Under the pieces are notes generated by a model. The model saw nothing but the letters and a program-made list of their open reading frames with translations. It had not been told where the DNA came from and made no database searches. A stretch of 64,000 nucleotides of DNA, taken from assembly GCF_039693965.1 (NCBI RefSeq), contig NZ_CP155576.1:496001-560000 (forward strand), given 5' to 3'. The position numbers and the translations under genes are program-made. Shown here one piece after another: positions 48,452-56,534 of this stretch. How positions within the stretch are numbered: the stretch's first letter is position 1; each line of letters opens with the position of its first letter. The DNA is from Moraxella sp. K1664. GTDB lineage: Bacteria; Pseudomonadota; Gammaproteobacteria; Pseudomonadales; Moraxellaceae.

Positions 48452-48817
48452 ATGCTAACCCAATTACAACTCTTAGAGCAGACCATCACCGAGCTAAAAG
48501 CACGCTACAACATCACCGCCACCGAACTTGCCAATCTCAAACACAAATTGGCACATGATGACAGCCCCCGTCAAATCAGCCAGTTACAGCTTGAAATCAA
48601 CCAAAGCAAAGACGAAAACAACGCCTTGCACGCCCGTATCAAAGAGCTACTGTCCGCCCAAGATGAACTGGACAAACGCCTAGATGAGCTAAGCCAAGAC
48701 AACGAACGCCTAGCCAAACAAAACAAGGATCTTGCTGAGAAAAATGCCCTTGCCATCAGCCGTGCCGAAGTCATCCAAACATGGCTTAGCAAAATTGATA
48801 ACCAAAATCACCAATAA
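48452..48817 (+). CDS. Coiled-coil protein upstream of zapA (TIGR02449-like)
   Basis: Protein of 121 residues that is almost wholly predicted coiled coil: a heptad-like pattern of Leu with Lys/Glu/Asn/Asp from MLTQLQLLEQTITELKARYN to the end. The ATG at 48452 was chosen because the longer frame starts at a TTG inside the ygfB promoter region. In Pseudomonas a short coiled-coil protein of the TIGR02449 family lies between ygfB and zapA, and this gene has the same position. The similarity in shape to ZapB suggests a divisome accessory role, but that is inference. zapA starts 20 bases after its stop. Confidence 0.8.
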   Translation: MLTQLQLLEQTITELKARYNITATELANLKHKLAHDDSPRQISQLQLEINQSKDENNALHARIKELLSAQDELDKRLDELSQDNERLAKQNKDLAEKNALAISRAEVIQTWLSKIDNQNHQ

Positions 48818-48837
48818 AAATCAACAAGGACACACTC

Positions 48838-49500
48838 ATGAACATTCATTCCGCCATCAAATTCGGTGCCAAAAACAACATCAAAGTCAGCCCATCGCAT
48901 GAGACATCTGCCCCAAGCGAGCCGAGCAAGACCGCCGAGCAAAAAACACAACAAAACCCAAACCCAAGCCAAAGTTCAAACCCAAGTTTAAGCTCAAACC
49001 AAAATCTAAGCCAAAATCTAAGCCAAAGCCAAAATAATCAAAATACAGAAAATCCAGCCCCTGCCAAACCTGCCACGCCCACGCCTGCCCCAAAAGCAAG
49101 TGACAGCACGCTTGGCAATATTGGCAATACCCCTGCCACGTCCCACGCCACACCCACAACATCCAAAGTCCCGACAAAGCCTGCCGATAAAACGGACAAG
49201 CCGAGCTTTAAGGCGGTTGATTTGAGCATTGCAGGGTCATCACACCGCATTACCTGCCCTGTCGATGAAGTGGCACAGTTGGAGCAAGCAGGGGCATACA
49301 TCAATGACAAAATCCGTGAGCTTCGCCGTGCCGTCAAAGGCAAAAACCCCAGTAACGAAGAGCTGTTGGTACTGACTTGCTTGGAGCTGTACGACCAATG
49401 CCAAAGCCTAAAAAACGACCGCAAAAATCAACTGCTAGATAACGAACGTGCCAAAGCCTTGATTGAGAAAATCACCAAAGACGCCCGTTCGGTGTTGTAA
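48838..49500 (+). CDS. zapA: Cell division protein ZapA with long disordered N-terminus
   Basis: FtsZ-ring stabiliser. The conserved ZapA domain is residues 124-220 (FKAVDLSIAGSSHRITCPVDE, then the long C-terminal helix with NEELLVLTCLELYDQCQ and NERAKALIEKITKDARSVL). Typical ZapA is about 100 residues. This protein has 220, because of an N-terminal region of about 120 residues very rich in Ser, Asn, Gln, Pro, Thr and Ala, with no hydrophobic core. Codon use is normal, and an AAGGACACACTC segment precedes the ATG. The short-form alternative would lack a start near residue 120, so the extension seems real. Confidence 0.88.
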   Translation: MNIHSAIKFGAKNNIKVSPSHETSAPSEPSKTAEQKTQQNPNPSQSSNPSLSSNQNLSQNLSQSQNNQNTENPAPAKPATPTPAPKASDSTLGNIGNTPATSHATPTTSKVPTKPADKTDKPSFKAVDLSIAGSSHRITCPVDEVAQLEQAGAYINDKIRELRRAVKGKNPSNEELLVLTCLELYDQCQSLKNDRKNQLLDNERAKALIEKITKDARSVL

Positions 49501-49511
49501 TCCAAATGATA

Positions 49512-49552
49512 AAAGGCATGTTTGTAAAACCCATCAAACATGCCTTAGTTTT
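49512..49552 (+). terminator. Terminator of zapA
   Basis: AAGGCATGTTTG / CAAACATGCCTT, a 12-bp perfect stem with a 10-base loop and then AGTTTTA. It lies 12 bases after the zapA stop. The 6S RNA gene that follows zapA in E. coli is not seen here. Confidence 0.82.
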
Positions 49553-49607
49553 ACCCATCAAATTAAACCATTAAAATCAAACCATCAAAAATTAAAAAGG
49601 ATTTCTC

Positions 49608-50483
49608 ATGACAACTTTCGCCCAAAAACGCCGTCAGAAGTTTATGACCAAAGCGTATTATGAGAAAATGAAAGAATACTATGATGATGTTACCGATTAC
49701 AGTATACAAGACCAAAACCATTATGTGGATGAATTTAATTTCTTGTCTGTGGATTTACAGCCAGACTGGATAATCCTATTTGATATATATTACGGACAAC
49801 TCCTACTCGCCTACACCGCAGGTGATGACATCAAAACTCTGATTCCTTATCTATACAAATGTATCGAATGCAAAGAAAATGAAGCCGCAGCGATTGCCAA
49901 ACATCATTATGAGGAGGGTAGCTTGCCCTGTGTGCTTGGCTTTGGCTCTGGTTCTGACAAAGTCTTACAATTTATCAGCCTAGCCTACCTGTTAGATTGT
50001 CGTGATTTATTACCCACCATCAAACGACTGGCAGAAGGTCAAAACCAAGATGTCTTTGATGCTACTGATGCATTGACTGACCGCTTGTTTAGGCTTATTG
50101 ACCCCAACCAAGCAGTACGACCTGGAAAAGGCGATAATATTTTATACAACAACCCTTGGTACACGATTATCTGTGATTGTCTGGATGATTTATATCATCA
50201 CAAAGGCAACACCCAAAAAATCAAAGACACCATCATCGATGAGTTAAGACAAAACCTAGAAGAATGGTACGAATACCACAATCACAAGCTATGGCATAAC
50301 AGCCATCTTAGAATGGAAGAAGAATACGGCTATTTTGGCTACTGGGAATTTGTGCCAGCATGCCTTGTCTATCTTTTTGACTTGGACGATACACCCTTGC
50401 ACAAATTTATTCATTACCCCAAAGATTTGGTGGCGTGGGCAAGACAAAACAGCCCCAAAGAGCCTATGCTACATCAACCATAA
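49608..50483 (+). CDS. Orphan PoNi-type immunity protein (DUF1911-like)
   Basis: Protein of 291 residues, soluble, rich in Tyr, Asp and Leu. The second half matches the PoNi C-terminal pattern: a helix of the type DDLYHHKGNTQKIKDTIIDE, then GYFGYWEFVPACLVYLFDLDD and a PKDLVAWAR motif. PoNi proteins neutralise polymorphic nuclease toxins (PoNe). No PoNe-type toxin, VgrG, Hcp, Rhs or CdiA gene is near, so this looks like an orphan immunity gene; general domain matching is from memory. An AAGGAT element precedes the start. Its 3' end overlaps the convergent yggS gene by 10 bases. Confidence 0.7.
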   Translation: MTTFAQKRRQKFMTKAYYEKMKEYYDDVTDYSIQDQNHYVDEFNFLSVDLQPDWIILFDIYYGQLLLAYTAGDDIKTLIPYLYKCIECKENEAAAIAKHHYEEGSLPCVLGFGSGSDKVLQFISLAYLLDCRDLLPTIKRLAEGQNQDVFDATDALTDRLFRLIDPNQAVRPGKGDNILYNNPWYTIICDCLDDLYHHKGNTQKIKDTIIDELRQNLEEWYEYHNHKLWHNSHLRMEEEYGYFGYWEFVPACLVYLFDLDDTPLHKFIHYPKDLVAWARQNSPKEPMLHQP

Positions 50484-51178
50484 TCCCGCTCACCAAATAT
50501 CGCCGTTCCCACTCGCACCATCGTTGAGCCGTGGGCGACCGCCTGCTCCATGTCGCCACTCATGCCCATGGACAATGTGTCAAAGTCAGGCAAATCAAAA
50601 CGCCCTTTGATGTCATCAAATATCGCTTTGGTGCGGACAAATGCGTCCGTACCGTCTTTGCTAGGGATAATCATTAGCCCCCGTAAGGTTAGCTTTGGCA
50701 GACCCATCACGGCTTGTACCAGCCCATCTAATTCATCAATATGGCAGCCCGACTTACTCGCTTCATCGTCGATGTTGATTTGGATAAGCACGTTTAGGGG
50801 CGGGCGGTCATCTGGGCGTTGGTCGCTTAGCCTTTGGGCGATGATGGCTCGCTCCACCGTCTGCACCCAATCAAAATGCGTGGCGATGTCTTTGGTTTTG
50901 TTTCGCTGAATATGCCCGATGTAGTGCCATGTTATCGGCAGATGTGCCAGTTCGTTGATTTTTATCAAGGCTTCTTGTAAGTAATTTTCACCAAAATCAC
51001 CCTGCCCTGCCTGATACAGTGTGGCAATGTCCGATGATGGCTTGGTTTTTGAGACAACAAGTAGCACCGCTTTGGGGTTGGCTTGGTAGGTGTCATTGAT
51101 GGCGTCTAGACGCTCTTTGACTGCCGTATGACGCTCGATGAGTGCGTTGGATGATGAATGATGGGGAGCTTGTGTCAT
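50474..51178 (-). CDS. yggS: Pyridoxal phosphate homeostasis protein YggS
   Basis: PLP-binding protein of 234 residues (PLPBP/YggS). It has no catalytic role known but keeps free PLP low. The PLP lysine is in VLLVVSKTKPSSDIATLY; other blocks are GENYLQEALIK, HYIGHIQRNKTKDI and LRGLMIIPS, then LSMGMSGDMEQAVAHGSTMVRVGTAIFG, which binds the phosphate. It is divergent from pilT, the usual order in Pseudomonas-like genomes. An AAGGAAAAACC element lies before the ATG. Confidence 0.93.
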   Translation of the reverse strand: MTQAPHHSSSNALIERHTAVKERLDAINDTYQANPKAVLLVVSKTKPSSDIATLYQAGQGDFGENYLQEALIKINELAHLPITWHYIGHIQRNKTKDIATHFDWVQTVERAIIAQRLSDQRPDDRPPLNVLIQINIDDEASKSGCHIDELDGLVQAVMGLPKLTLRGLMIIPSKDGTDAFVRTKAIFDDIKGRFDLPDFDTLSMGMSGDMEQAVAHGSTMVRVGTAIFGERDYG

Positions 51179-51345
51179 GGTTTTTCCTTAAATCTTTGTA
51201 TTTTAGCAGAAAATCCCCACAAATGGCATAAACTTTGGCATAAAATGGATTGTAATATCTGACGGGACGTGGTTTAATGGCAAAGCAAAATATTGTATAA
51301 TAAGCCCATAATTTATCCAGTTTATTCATTTTTTAAGGCAATCCC

Positions 51346-52392
51346 ATGTCAGCTCCTAGTATTGAAGACCTACTGCGTTTTGTGGTAAAAAATAAAGCGT
51401 CCGACTTGCACTTATCGGCAGGACTACCACCCATGATTCGTGTGGATGGTGAAGTGGTGCGTATCAACACCCCCGAGATGGATCACTCTACCGTGCATAA
51501 GCTCATTTATGACATCATGAATGACAAACAGCGTGCCGACTACGAAGAGTTTTTAGAAACGGACTTCTCGTTTGAAATCCCCGGGCTTGCTCGTTTTCGT
51601 GTGAACGCCTTTAACCAAAACCGTGGTGCTGGTGCGGTATTTCGTACCATTCCATCCAAGGTTCTGACCATGGAAGATTTGGGCATGGGTCCTGTCTTTA
51701 AAAAGGTCTCTGACTTTAAGCGTGGCGTGGTACTGGTCACAGGCCCGACAGGTTCGGGCAAATCAACCACACTGGCGGCGATGATTAACTACATCAACGA
51801 AAGCCGTAAAGAGCATATCCTAACCATCGAAGACCCCATCGAGTTTGTCCACGAATCCAAAAAATCGCTCGTGAACCAACGTGAAGTACACCGTGATACC
51901 CTAGGCTTTGATGCTGCTTTGCGTTCGGCACTGCGTGAAGACCCCGACATCATTCTGGTCGGTGAGATGCGTGACTTGGAGACCATCCGCCTTGCCTTGA
52001 CTGCTGCCGAGACAGGACACTTGGTGTTTGGGACACTCCACACCAACTCTGCTGCCAAGACCATTGACCGTGTGATTGACGTATTCCCTGCCGCCGAAAA
52101 AGACATGATTCGTGCGATGTTATCCGAGTCCTTGCAAGCAGTTATCTCGCAAGCCCTACTCAAAAAAGTCGGGGGCGGTCGTGTGGCGGCTCATGAGATT
52201 ATGCTTGGCACACCTGCCATTCGTAACCTTATCCGTGAAAACAAAATCGCCCAAATGTACTCTGCCATCCAAACAGGGGCAGGCGAAGGCATGATTACCC
52301 TTGACCAGACGTTAAAGAACTTGGTCGCGTCTCGCACCATCACCAAAGAGACGGCACGTGTCTATGCCAAACAGCCAGAAGCATTCTTATAA
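51346..52392 (+). CDS. pilT: Type IV pilus retraction ATPase PilT
   Basis: Hexameric AAA-like ATPase that pulls back type IV pili, giving twitching motility and DNA uptake; 348 residues. The N-terminal PAS-like domain begins MSAPSIEDLLRFVVKNKASD. Walker A is GPTGSGKS (133-140). The Asp and His boxes are TIEDPIEFVHE and GHLVFGTLHTNS. The conserved C-terminal AIRNLIRENKIAQMYSAIQ helix, with the retraction motif, is intact. pilU follows after 9 bases. Confidence 0.97.
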   Translation: MSAPSIEDLLRFVVKNKASDLHLSAGLPPMIRVDGEVVRINTPEMDHSTVHKLIYDIMNDKQRADYEEFLETDFSFEIPGLARFRVNAFNQNRGAGAVFRTIPSKVLTMEDLGMGPVFKKVSDFKRGVVLVTGPTGSGKSTTLAAMINYINESRKEHILTIEDPIEFVHESKKSLVNQREVHRDTLGFDAALRSALREDPDIILVGEMRDLETIRLALTAAETGHLVFGTLHTNSAAKTIDRVIDVFPAAEKDMIRAMLSESLQAVISQALLKKVGGGRVAAHEIMLGTPAIRNLIRENKIAQMYSAIQTGAGEGMITLDQTLKNLVASRTITKETARVYAKQPEAFL

Positions 52393-52401
52393 GGAGCTTA
52401 C

Positions 52402-53529
52402 ATGGATTTTGATAAACTACTACAAGTGATGATTGCCAAAAACGGCTCTGACCTTTTTATCACCGAAGGCGTTCCCCCGTCACTCAAAGTCAATGGTACC
52501 ATTTTGCCCATGACCAAAACGCCACTGACTGCTGAGCAAACCATGGCACTGGTGACCAGTATCATGACCGAAGCTCAAAAAAAAGAGTTCCATGAGACCA
52601 ACGAGTGCCAATTTGCCATCTCTGATAAAGCCGAAACCGCTCGTTTTCGTGTGTCAGCGATGATTCAACGTAACAAGGCGGCGATGGTGTTGCGTAAGAT
52701 TGAGACGCAAATTCCCACGACCGAAGATCTAAAACTACCGCCGATTCTAAAAGAGCTTGCCATGAAAAAGCGTGGCATTATCCTACTTGTCGGTGCGACA
52801 GGTACAGGTAAATCCACCACGCTGGCTGCCATGATTGGACATCGTAACGAGAACTCTCGTGGTCACATCATCACCATCGAAGACCCGATTGAATACGTCC
52901 ATCAGCACAAAGGCTGTATCGTCACTCAGCGTGAAGTGGGTATTGACACACTCTCGTTTGAAGAAGGGCTAAAAAACACCCTACGTCAAGCCCCTGATGT
53001 TATCCTTATCGGCGAGATTCGTAACCGTGAAGTCATGAGCTATGCCATCCAGTACGCTGAGACGGGTCACTTGGTATTTGCCACACTCCACGCCAACAAC
53101 GCCAACCAAGCCATCGACCGTATCATTCACTTTTTTGAAGCGGACAGACACGGACAGTTATTCATGGACTTGTCACTCAACTTGCGTGCCATCATCGCCC
53201 AACAGCTTATCCCAACCCCTGATGGCAAAGGTCGTCGTGCCGCCATCGAGATTCTACTAGGCACACAGCTCATCGCTGACTACATCCGTAAGGGCGAGAT
53301 TCATGAGATTAAGCCTGTGATGAAACGCTCTCGTGACATCGGCATGCAGACCTTTGACCAAGCGTTGTTTGACCTGTATGAATCAGGGCAAATTACCTAT
53401 CAAGACGCACTCAAACACGCTGACAGCCCGAACGACCTACGCTTACAAATCAAACTGGAAAGCAAAAATGCTGCCGCGGTCGAAGAAGAGTCTGCCAAAC
53501 TCTCTATTGATATGGGCGACTACCCATAA
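52402..53529 (+). CDS. pilU: Type IV pilus retraction ATPase PilU
   Basis: PilT paralog of 375 residues that aids PilT under load. Walker A is GATGTGKS (131-138). The Asp box is TIEDPIEYVHQ and the His box GHLVFATLHANN. The C-terminal extension (about 350-375) is charged and ends SAKLSIDMGDYP, the typical PilU tail, which PilT lacks. AAGGAG precedes the start. A strong terminator follows. Confidence 0.96.
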   Translation: MDFDKLLQVMIAKNGSDLFITEGVPPSLKVNGTILPMTKTPLTAEQTMALVTSIMTEAQKKEFHETNECQFAISDKAETARFRVSAMIQRNKAAMVLRKIETQIPTTEDLKLPPILKELAMKKRGIILLVGATGTGKSTTLAAMIGHRNENSRGHIITIEDPIEYVHQHKGCIVTQREVGIDTLSFEEGLKNTLRQAPDVILIGEIRNREVMSYAIQYAETGHLVFATLHANNANQAIDRIIHFFEADRHGQLFMDLSLNLRAIIAQQLIPTPDGKGRRAAIEILLGTQLIADYIRKGEIHEIKPVMKRSRDIGMQTFDQALFDLYESGQITYQDALKHADSPNDLRLQIKLESKNAAAVEEESAKLSIDMGDYP

Positions 53530-53545
53530 CCTGGCGATAGGCAAA

Positions 53546-53576
53546 CAAAAAGACTGGCATGACCAGTCTTTTTTTA
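53546..53576. terminator. Bidirectional terminator between pilU and fur
   Basis: AAAAAGACTGG-CATGA-CCAGTCTTTTTTT, with A- and T-runs on both sides, so it can end both the pilU and the fur transcript. Confidence 0.9.
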
Positions 53577-53587
53577 TAACTCTTAGC

Positions 53588-54034
53588 CTAGCTTTTATTG
53601 GCAGGGTCAAGAGTTTTTTGACACTCTTCGTTATCGCACACGCCATGCAAGACCAGTGAGTGCCCTGACAGCTTGAAGTTATACTTTTCAGCGATTTTCT
53701 CTTGCTCATCTTCGATGATGGCATTATGAAACTCTTCAATCTTACCACAGACATCACACACCAAATGGTCATGATGCTCTTCTTGGGCAATCTCAAACAC
53801 CGATAGGTTATTTTCAAAGTTATGACGCTCAACAATACCTGCCTGTTCAAACTGGGTCAGCACACGGTACACCGTCGCCAAGCCGACATCTTCGCCCTGC
53901 TCGGCAAGTGCCTTGTACACGTCTTCGGCACTCATGTGGTGGTGTTCTGCGTTCTCTAATAGCTCTAAAATCTTCATGCGGGGCAAGGTTACTTTCAGAC
54001 CTGCCTTGCGTAAATCTTTGTTAGTAAATGCCAT
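53588..54034 (-). CDS. fur: Ferric uptake regulator Fur
   Basis: Fur repressor of 148 residues from the ATG at 54034; two upstream in-frame starts (GTG 54043, ATG 54040) are possible, but AAAGG is best placed for 54034. The N-terminal winged helix starts MAFTNKDLRKAGLKVTLPRM and has the recognition helix GLATVYRVLTQFEQAGI. The regulatory His/Glu motif is HHDHLVC, followed by CDVC and the second pair CDNEEC for structural zinc. The promoter region (54044-54227) contains a Fur-box-like palindrome, so autoregulation is likely. Confidence 0.95.
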   Translation of the reverse strand: MAFTNKDLRKAGLKVTLPRMKILELLENAEHHHMSAEDVYKALAEQGEDVGLATVYRVLTQFEQAGIVERHNFENNLSVFEIAQEEHHDHLVCDVCGKIEEFHNAIIEDEQEKIAEKYNFKLSGHSLVLHGVCDNEECQKTLDPANKS

Positions 54035-54100
54035 GTTCATCACCTTTTAAATCGTGGACTTAGTCGCTGATTATTGATTTTATAAATCATCACAGCTCTT

Positions 54101-54122
54101 TTGATTATCATTTGATAATCAG
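54101..54122. promoter_or_regulatory. Fur-box-like palindrome upstream of fur
   Basis: TTGATTATCATTTGATAATCAG contains GATTATC and GATAATC. It matches the GATAAT hexamer arrangement of Fur boxes and lies about 70-90 bases upstream of the fur start. Confidence 0.55.
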
Positions 54123-54227
54123 TTACAAGATAAGTGTACTTTAACACACTTTTGATAAAATTTCATCCATCAATTGAGGATTTGTGGACAAAATGCCTGA
54201 TTTTTGGGATTGGTTTTTTTAATCTTG

Positions 54228-55304
54228 CTACAACGTCAGCAAAAACGCCGTCAATGCGTCCATCTCGTCAGCGGTCAGCCCTAGCGGTTTGATGAGTGGG
54301 TCTAAGTGGTCAGCGTGGGCAATGGGTGGGGCGGTGCTGGTGGGTGGTATGTCCATGCCTGTGTTATAAATCGCCACCACGCCACGCAAATTGGTAAACA
54401 GTCCATGATGAAACCACGGTTTTGATGTGCTAAGGTTTCGCAAAGACGGGGTTTTAAATTTACCAAAATCGGCAGGGTCGCCTGTGATTTCATATTTGCC
54501 AAAATCTTGGCGGGTGCGTCCTGCTAGGGTTTGATTGAGATTGTGAAAATCGCCATCGCTCATCGCTTGCCCAAAATGACAATTCATGCACCGCCCCTTG
54601 GTGCGAAATAGGTGCAAGCCCAACAGTTCGGCATCACTCAAAGCCGTGATGTCGCCCTTTAAAAACTCATCAAAACGGGTGGGCGTGGGGGTCAGCGTGT
54701 GTAGATAGGCAGTCAGAGCGTGGGCGACTTGATTGATGTCAATGGCGGTCATCTGCCTCCCAAACACCGTCCGAAAGTGTGGCAGGTATCCTGCATTTGC
54801 CAAGCGGTTTGGCACGCTGTCTAGCGTGATGTCCATCTCGTTGGGGTCGGTTAGGGGCATAAGTACTTGCTCATGCAAGGTCTTGGCTCGTCCGTCCCAA
54901 AAAAAGGCGTGTTGTGGGCTGTCTAATCCTAAATGTGTCAAGGATTGGCTGTTGCGGGTGCCTTGTCGGTCATATACGCCAAGCGATACGGGACGTGGGT
55001 CGGCAAAGGCGTGGTGCGGGTCATGGCAAGTGATACAGGCGATTTGTCCGTCTGATGACAAGGCGGTTTCAAAAAATAACCGTTTGCCAAGCTCGCTTAG
55101 GGGTGTGGGCATGGGTGGCGTGCCAATGGGGGCAAGCTCTGCCCATGCCACGCCGTCATCAATGGTCGGTGCCAACCACTGGTCGGTAGGCTTGGCATAG
55201 GCAAGGCGTAAACATTGTATGTCGCATTCGCCTGATGATGTGTGAGCTACTGCCTGACAGGTGCCAAACATGATAGCCAACACCACAAAAACCACTCGTA
55301 ACAT
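54228..55304 (-). CDS. Periplasmic di-heme cytochrome c peroxidase family protein
   Basis: Exported protein of 358 residues with two c-type haem sites: CITCH (Cys90, Cys93, His94) and CMNCH (Cys239, Cys242, His243). The signal peptide covers about the first 21 residues. Other family blocks are LGKRLFFETALSSDGQIACITCH, RNSQSLTHLGL, AFFWDGRA and FGKFKTPSLRNLSTSKPWFHHG. This order fits the CcpA/MauG family, which reduces H2O2 or catalyses radical chemistry. Whether it is a true peroxidase depends on axial ligands not fixed here. A Fur-box-like site lies 63-81 bases upstream, so iron control is probable. Confidence 0.83.
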   Translation of the reverse strand: MLRVVFVVLAIMFGTCQAVAHTSSGECDIQCLRLAYAKPTDQWLAPTIDDGVAWAELAPIGTPPMPTPLSELGKRLFFETALSSDGQIACITCHDPHHAFADPRPVSLGVYDRQGTRNSQSLTHLGLDSPQHAFFWDGRAKTLHEQVLMPLTDPNEMDITLDSVPNRLANAGYLPHFRTVFGRQMTAIDINQVAHALTAYLHTLTPTPTRFDEFLKGDITALSDAELLGLHLFRTKGRCMNCHFGQAMSDGDFHNLNQTLAGRTRQDFGKYEITGDPADFGKFKTPSLRNLSTSKPWFHHGLFTNLRGVVAIYNTGMDIPPTSTAPPIAHADHLDPLIKPLGLTADEMDALTAFLLTL

Positions 55305-55366
55305 TGCGATAAATCAGCTTGTTATGTTTGGTGGGTTATTATAAACCTGTTTTATAAAACTGTAAA

Positions 55367-55385
55367 GCGAATGATTATCGTATGC
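55367..55385. promoter_or_regulatory. Fur-box-like site upstream of the di-heme peroxidase
   Basis: On the minus strand GCATACGATAATCATTCGC matches 13 of 19 positions of the Fur consensus and has GATAATCATT intact. It lies between the esterase stop and the peroxidase start. Confidence 0.45.
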
Positions 55386-55403
55386 TTTTTGGCTTGACAA
55401 GAT

Positions 55404-56296
55404 TTAACAGTTTGAGTCCGCCTTACACGCCTGATACGCCATGTTCACGCCTTGTATGATAGACGGATAGGCATTTTCGCCGTGGGCGTGGTTGGGATTA
55501 AAGTCAAAAGTTACGTTGGCATGGGGCAGTTTATTTTTTAAAAACTCACTCATCAAAAACGCATCGCTATTTTCTAGCGTGGTGGGGGCGTTGGGGCTTC
55601 GGTGTCGGGCATTTAGCTCGTGTTCGCCGAGTGTGATAAGGACGTTTTTGATGTTGGGCGTGGCGATAATTCCCTTTTGATGAGCCAAAATGCTTTTGTC
55701 ATTCCACCAAATAGACGGACTGACGATGACATAATTATCAAAACTCTCGCTACGAGCCATGAGCAGATACAGCCCAAACAATCCACCATAAGAATGCCCG
55801 ATGAGCGTGCGGTGATTGGGGTTAATGCCAAATTCTTTATCTAGCATGGGGGCAAGTTCATCAGCGATAAAAGCATGAAAATAATCCGCCCCACCAAATG
55901 CCGTCTGCTCGCCTGTTGGAGCAGGGTAGCTGTCGGACGGTGGCGTATAGTCGTGTGTGCGGTTTGGTATGTCAAAGGCTCGCCCTGTGGGGTAGCCGAT
56001 GCCCACAACCATGAGCGATTTGGGATTTTTTTCGCTCGGCTTGTCGTGATTCATTTGAGCGATAGAGCTTGCCACCCCAAAAAACGCATTGCCGTCTAGC
56101 ACATAGATGACAGGATAGCCGTTGGCAGGTTTGTCGCCGATGGTGGCGACTTGTATCAGGTAATTTTATCGGTGTAGCTAGAATACACCACTTTTTCATG
56201 ACTGTTTAACATGGTGGCAGGTTGCCATGCGTGGGCGGTTAAAATGGTGCTACATAAACCCCATGCCATCATCAGCATTATAATGTATTTTTTCAT
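55404..56296 (-). pseudogene. Alpha/beta-hydrolase, siderophore-esterase-like, with a frameshift
   Basis: Two frames together make one protein. Frame one starts at 56296: a signal peptide (MKKYIIMLMMAWGLCSTIL, then TAHA) and QPATMLNSHEKVVYSSYTDK, then a stop soon after. Frame two resumes with LIQVATIGDKPANGYPVIY and runs to 55404. They join by adding one base at the TTTT run at 56164-56167 (AAAA on the coding strand), which gives DKNYLIQVAT and a 297-residue protein. The downstream frame has the Ser nucleophile in GHSYGGLFGLYL and the His near NPNHAHGENAY. This resembles IroE/Fes-like esterases that cut ferric siderophores, in line with nearby Fur-like sites. It may be a pseudogene, a phase-variable gene or a sequencing error. 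A MITE lies 30 bases before the start. Confidence 0.75.
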
Positions 56297-56326
56297 GATT
56301 GCTCACAAATTGTTCAAAATCAAAAC

Positions 56327-56534
56327 TAGGGCGTGTTGAACTTTTGTATTTGCAATGAAAAATGAGAAAAATCGCACGTTTTTCAAGGAAAAAACGCAGG
56401 CTGATAGTCATTCTATCAGACAAGTTTTTGACGAAGAAAAACAAGATTTAGCCATTTTTCATGCAAAAACGATTAGTTTATTTCTAAAACATTTCTATAT
56501 TGTAAATAGTGTTATAAAGGTTCAATACGCCCTA
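56327..56534 (+). repeat. TA-flanked hairpin MITE, copy G
   Basis: A 208-bp copy with left end TAGGGCGTGTTGAAC and right end GTTCAATACGCCCTA (one change). The apical stem is CTGATAG / CTATCAG with a TCATT loop, as in copy C. Its right TA supplies part of the stop codon of the amidotransferase gene. It separates that gene from the frameshifted esterase. Confidence 0.9.

Noticed and set aside
49501-49607. 6S RNA downstream of zapA, as in E. coli
   Set aside because: The space is only about 107 bases and holds a simple terminator hairpin, not the long open-bubble 6S fold.
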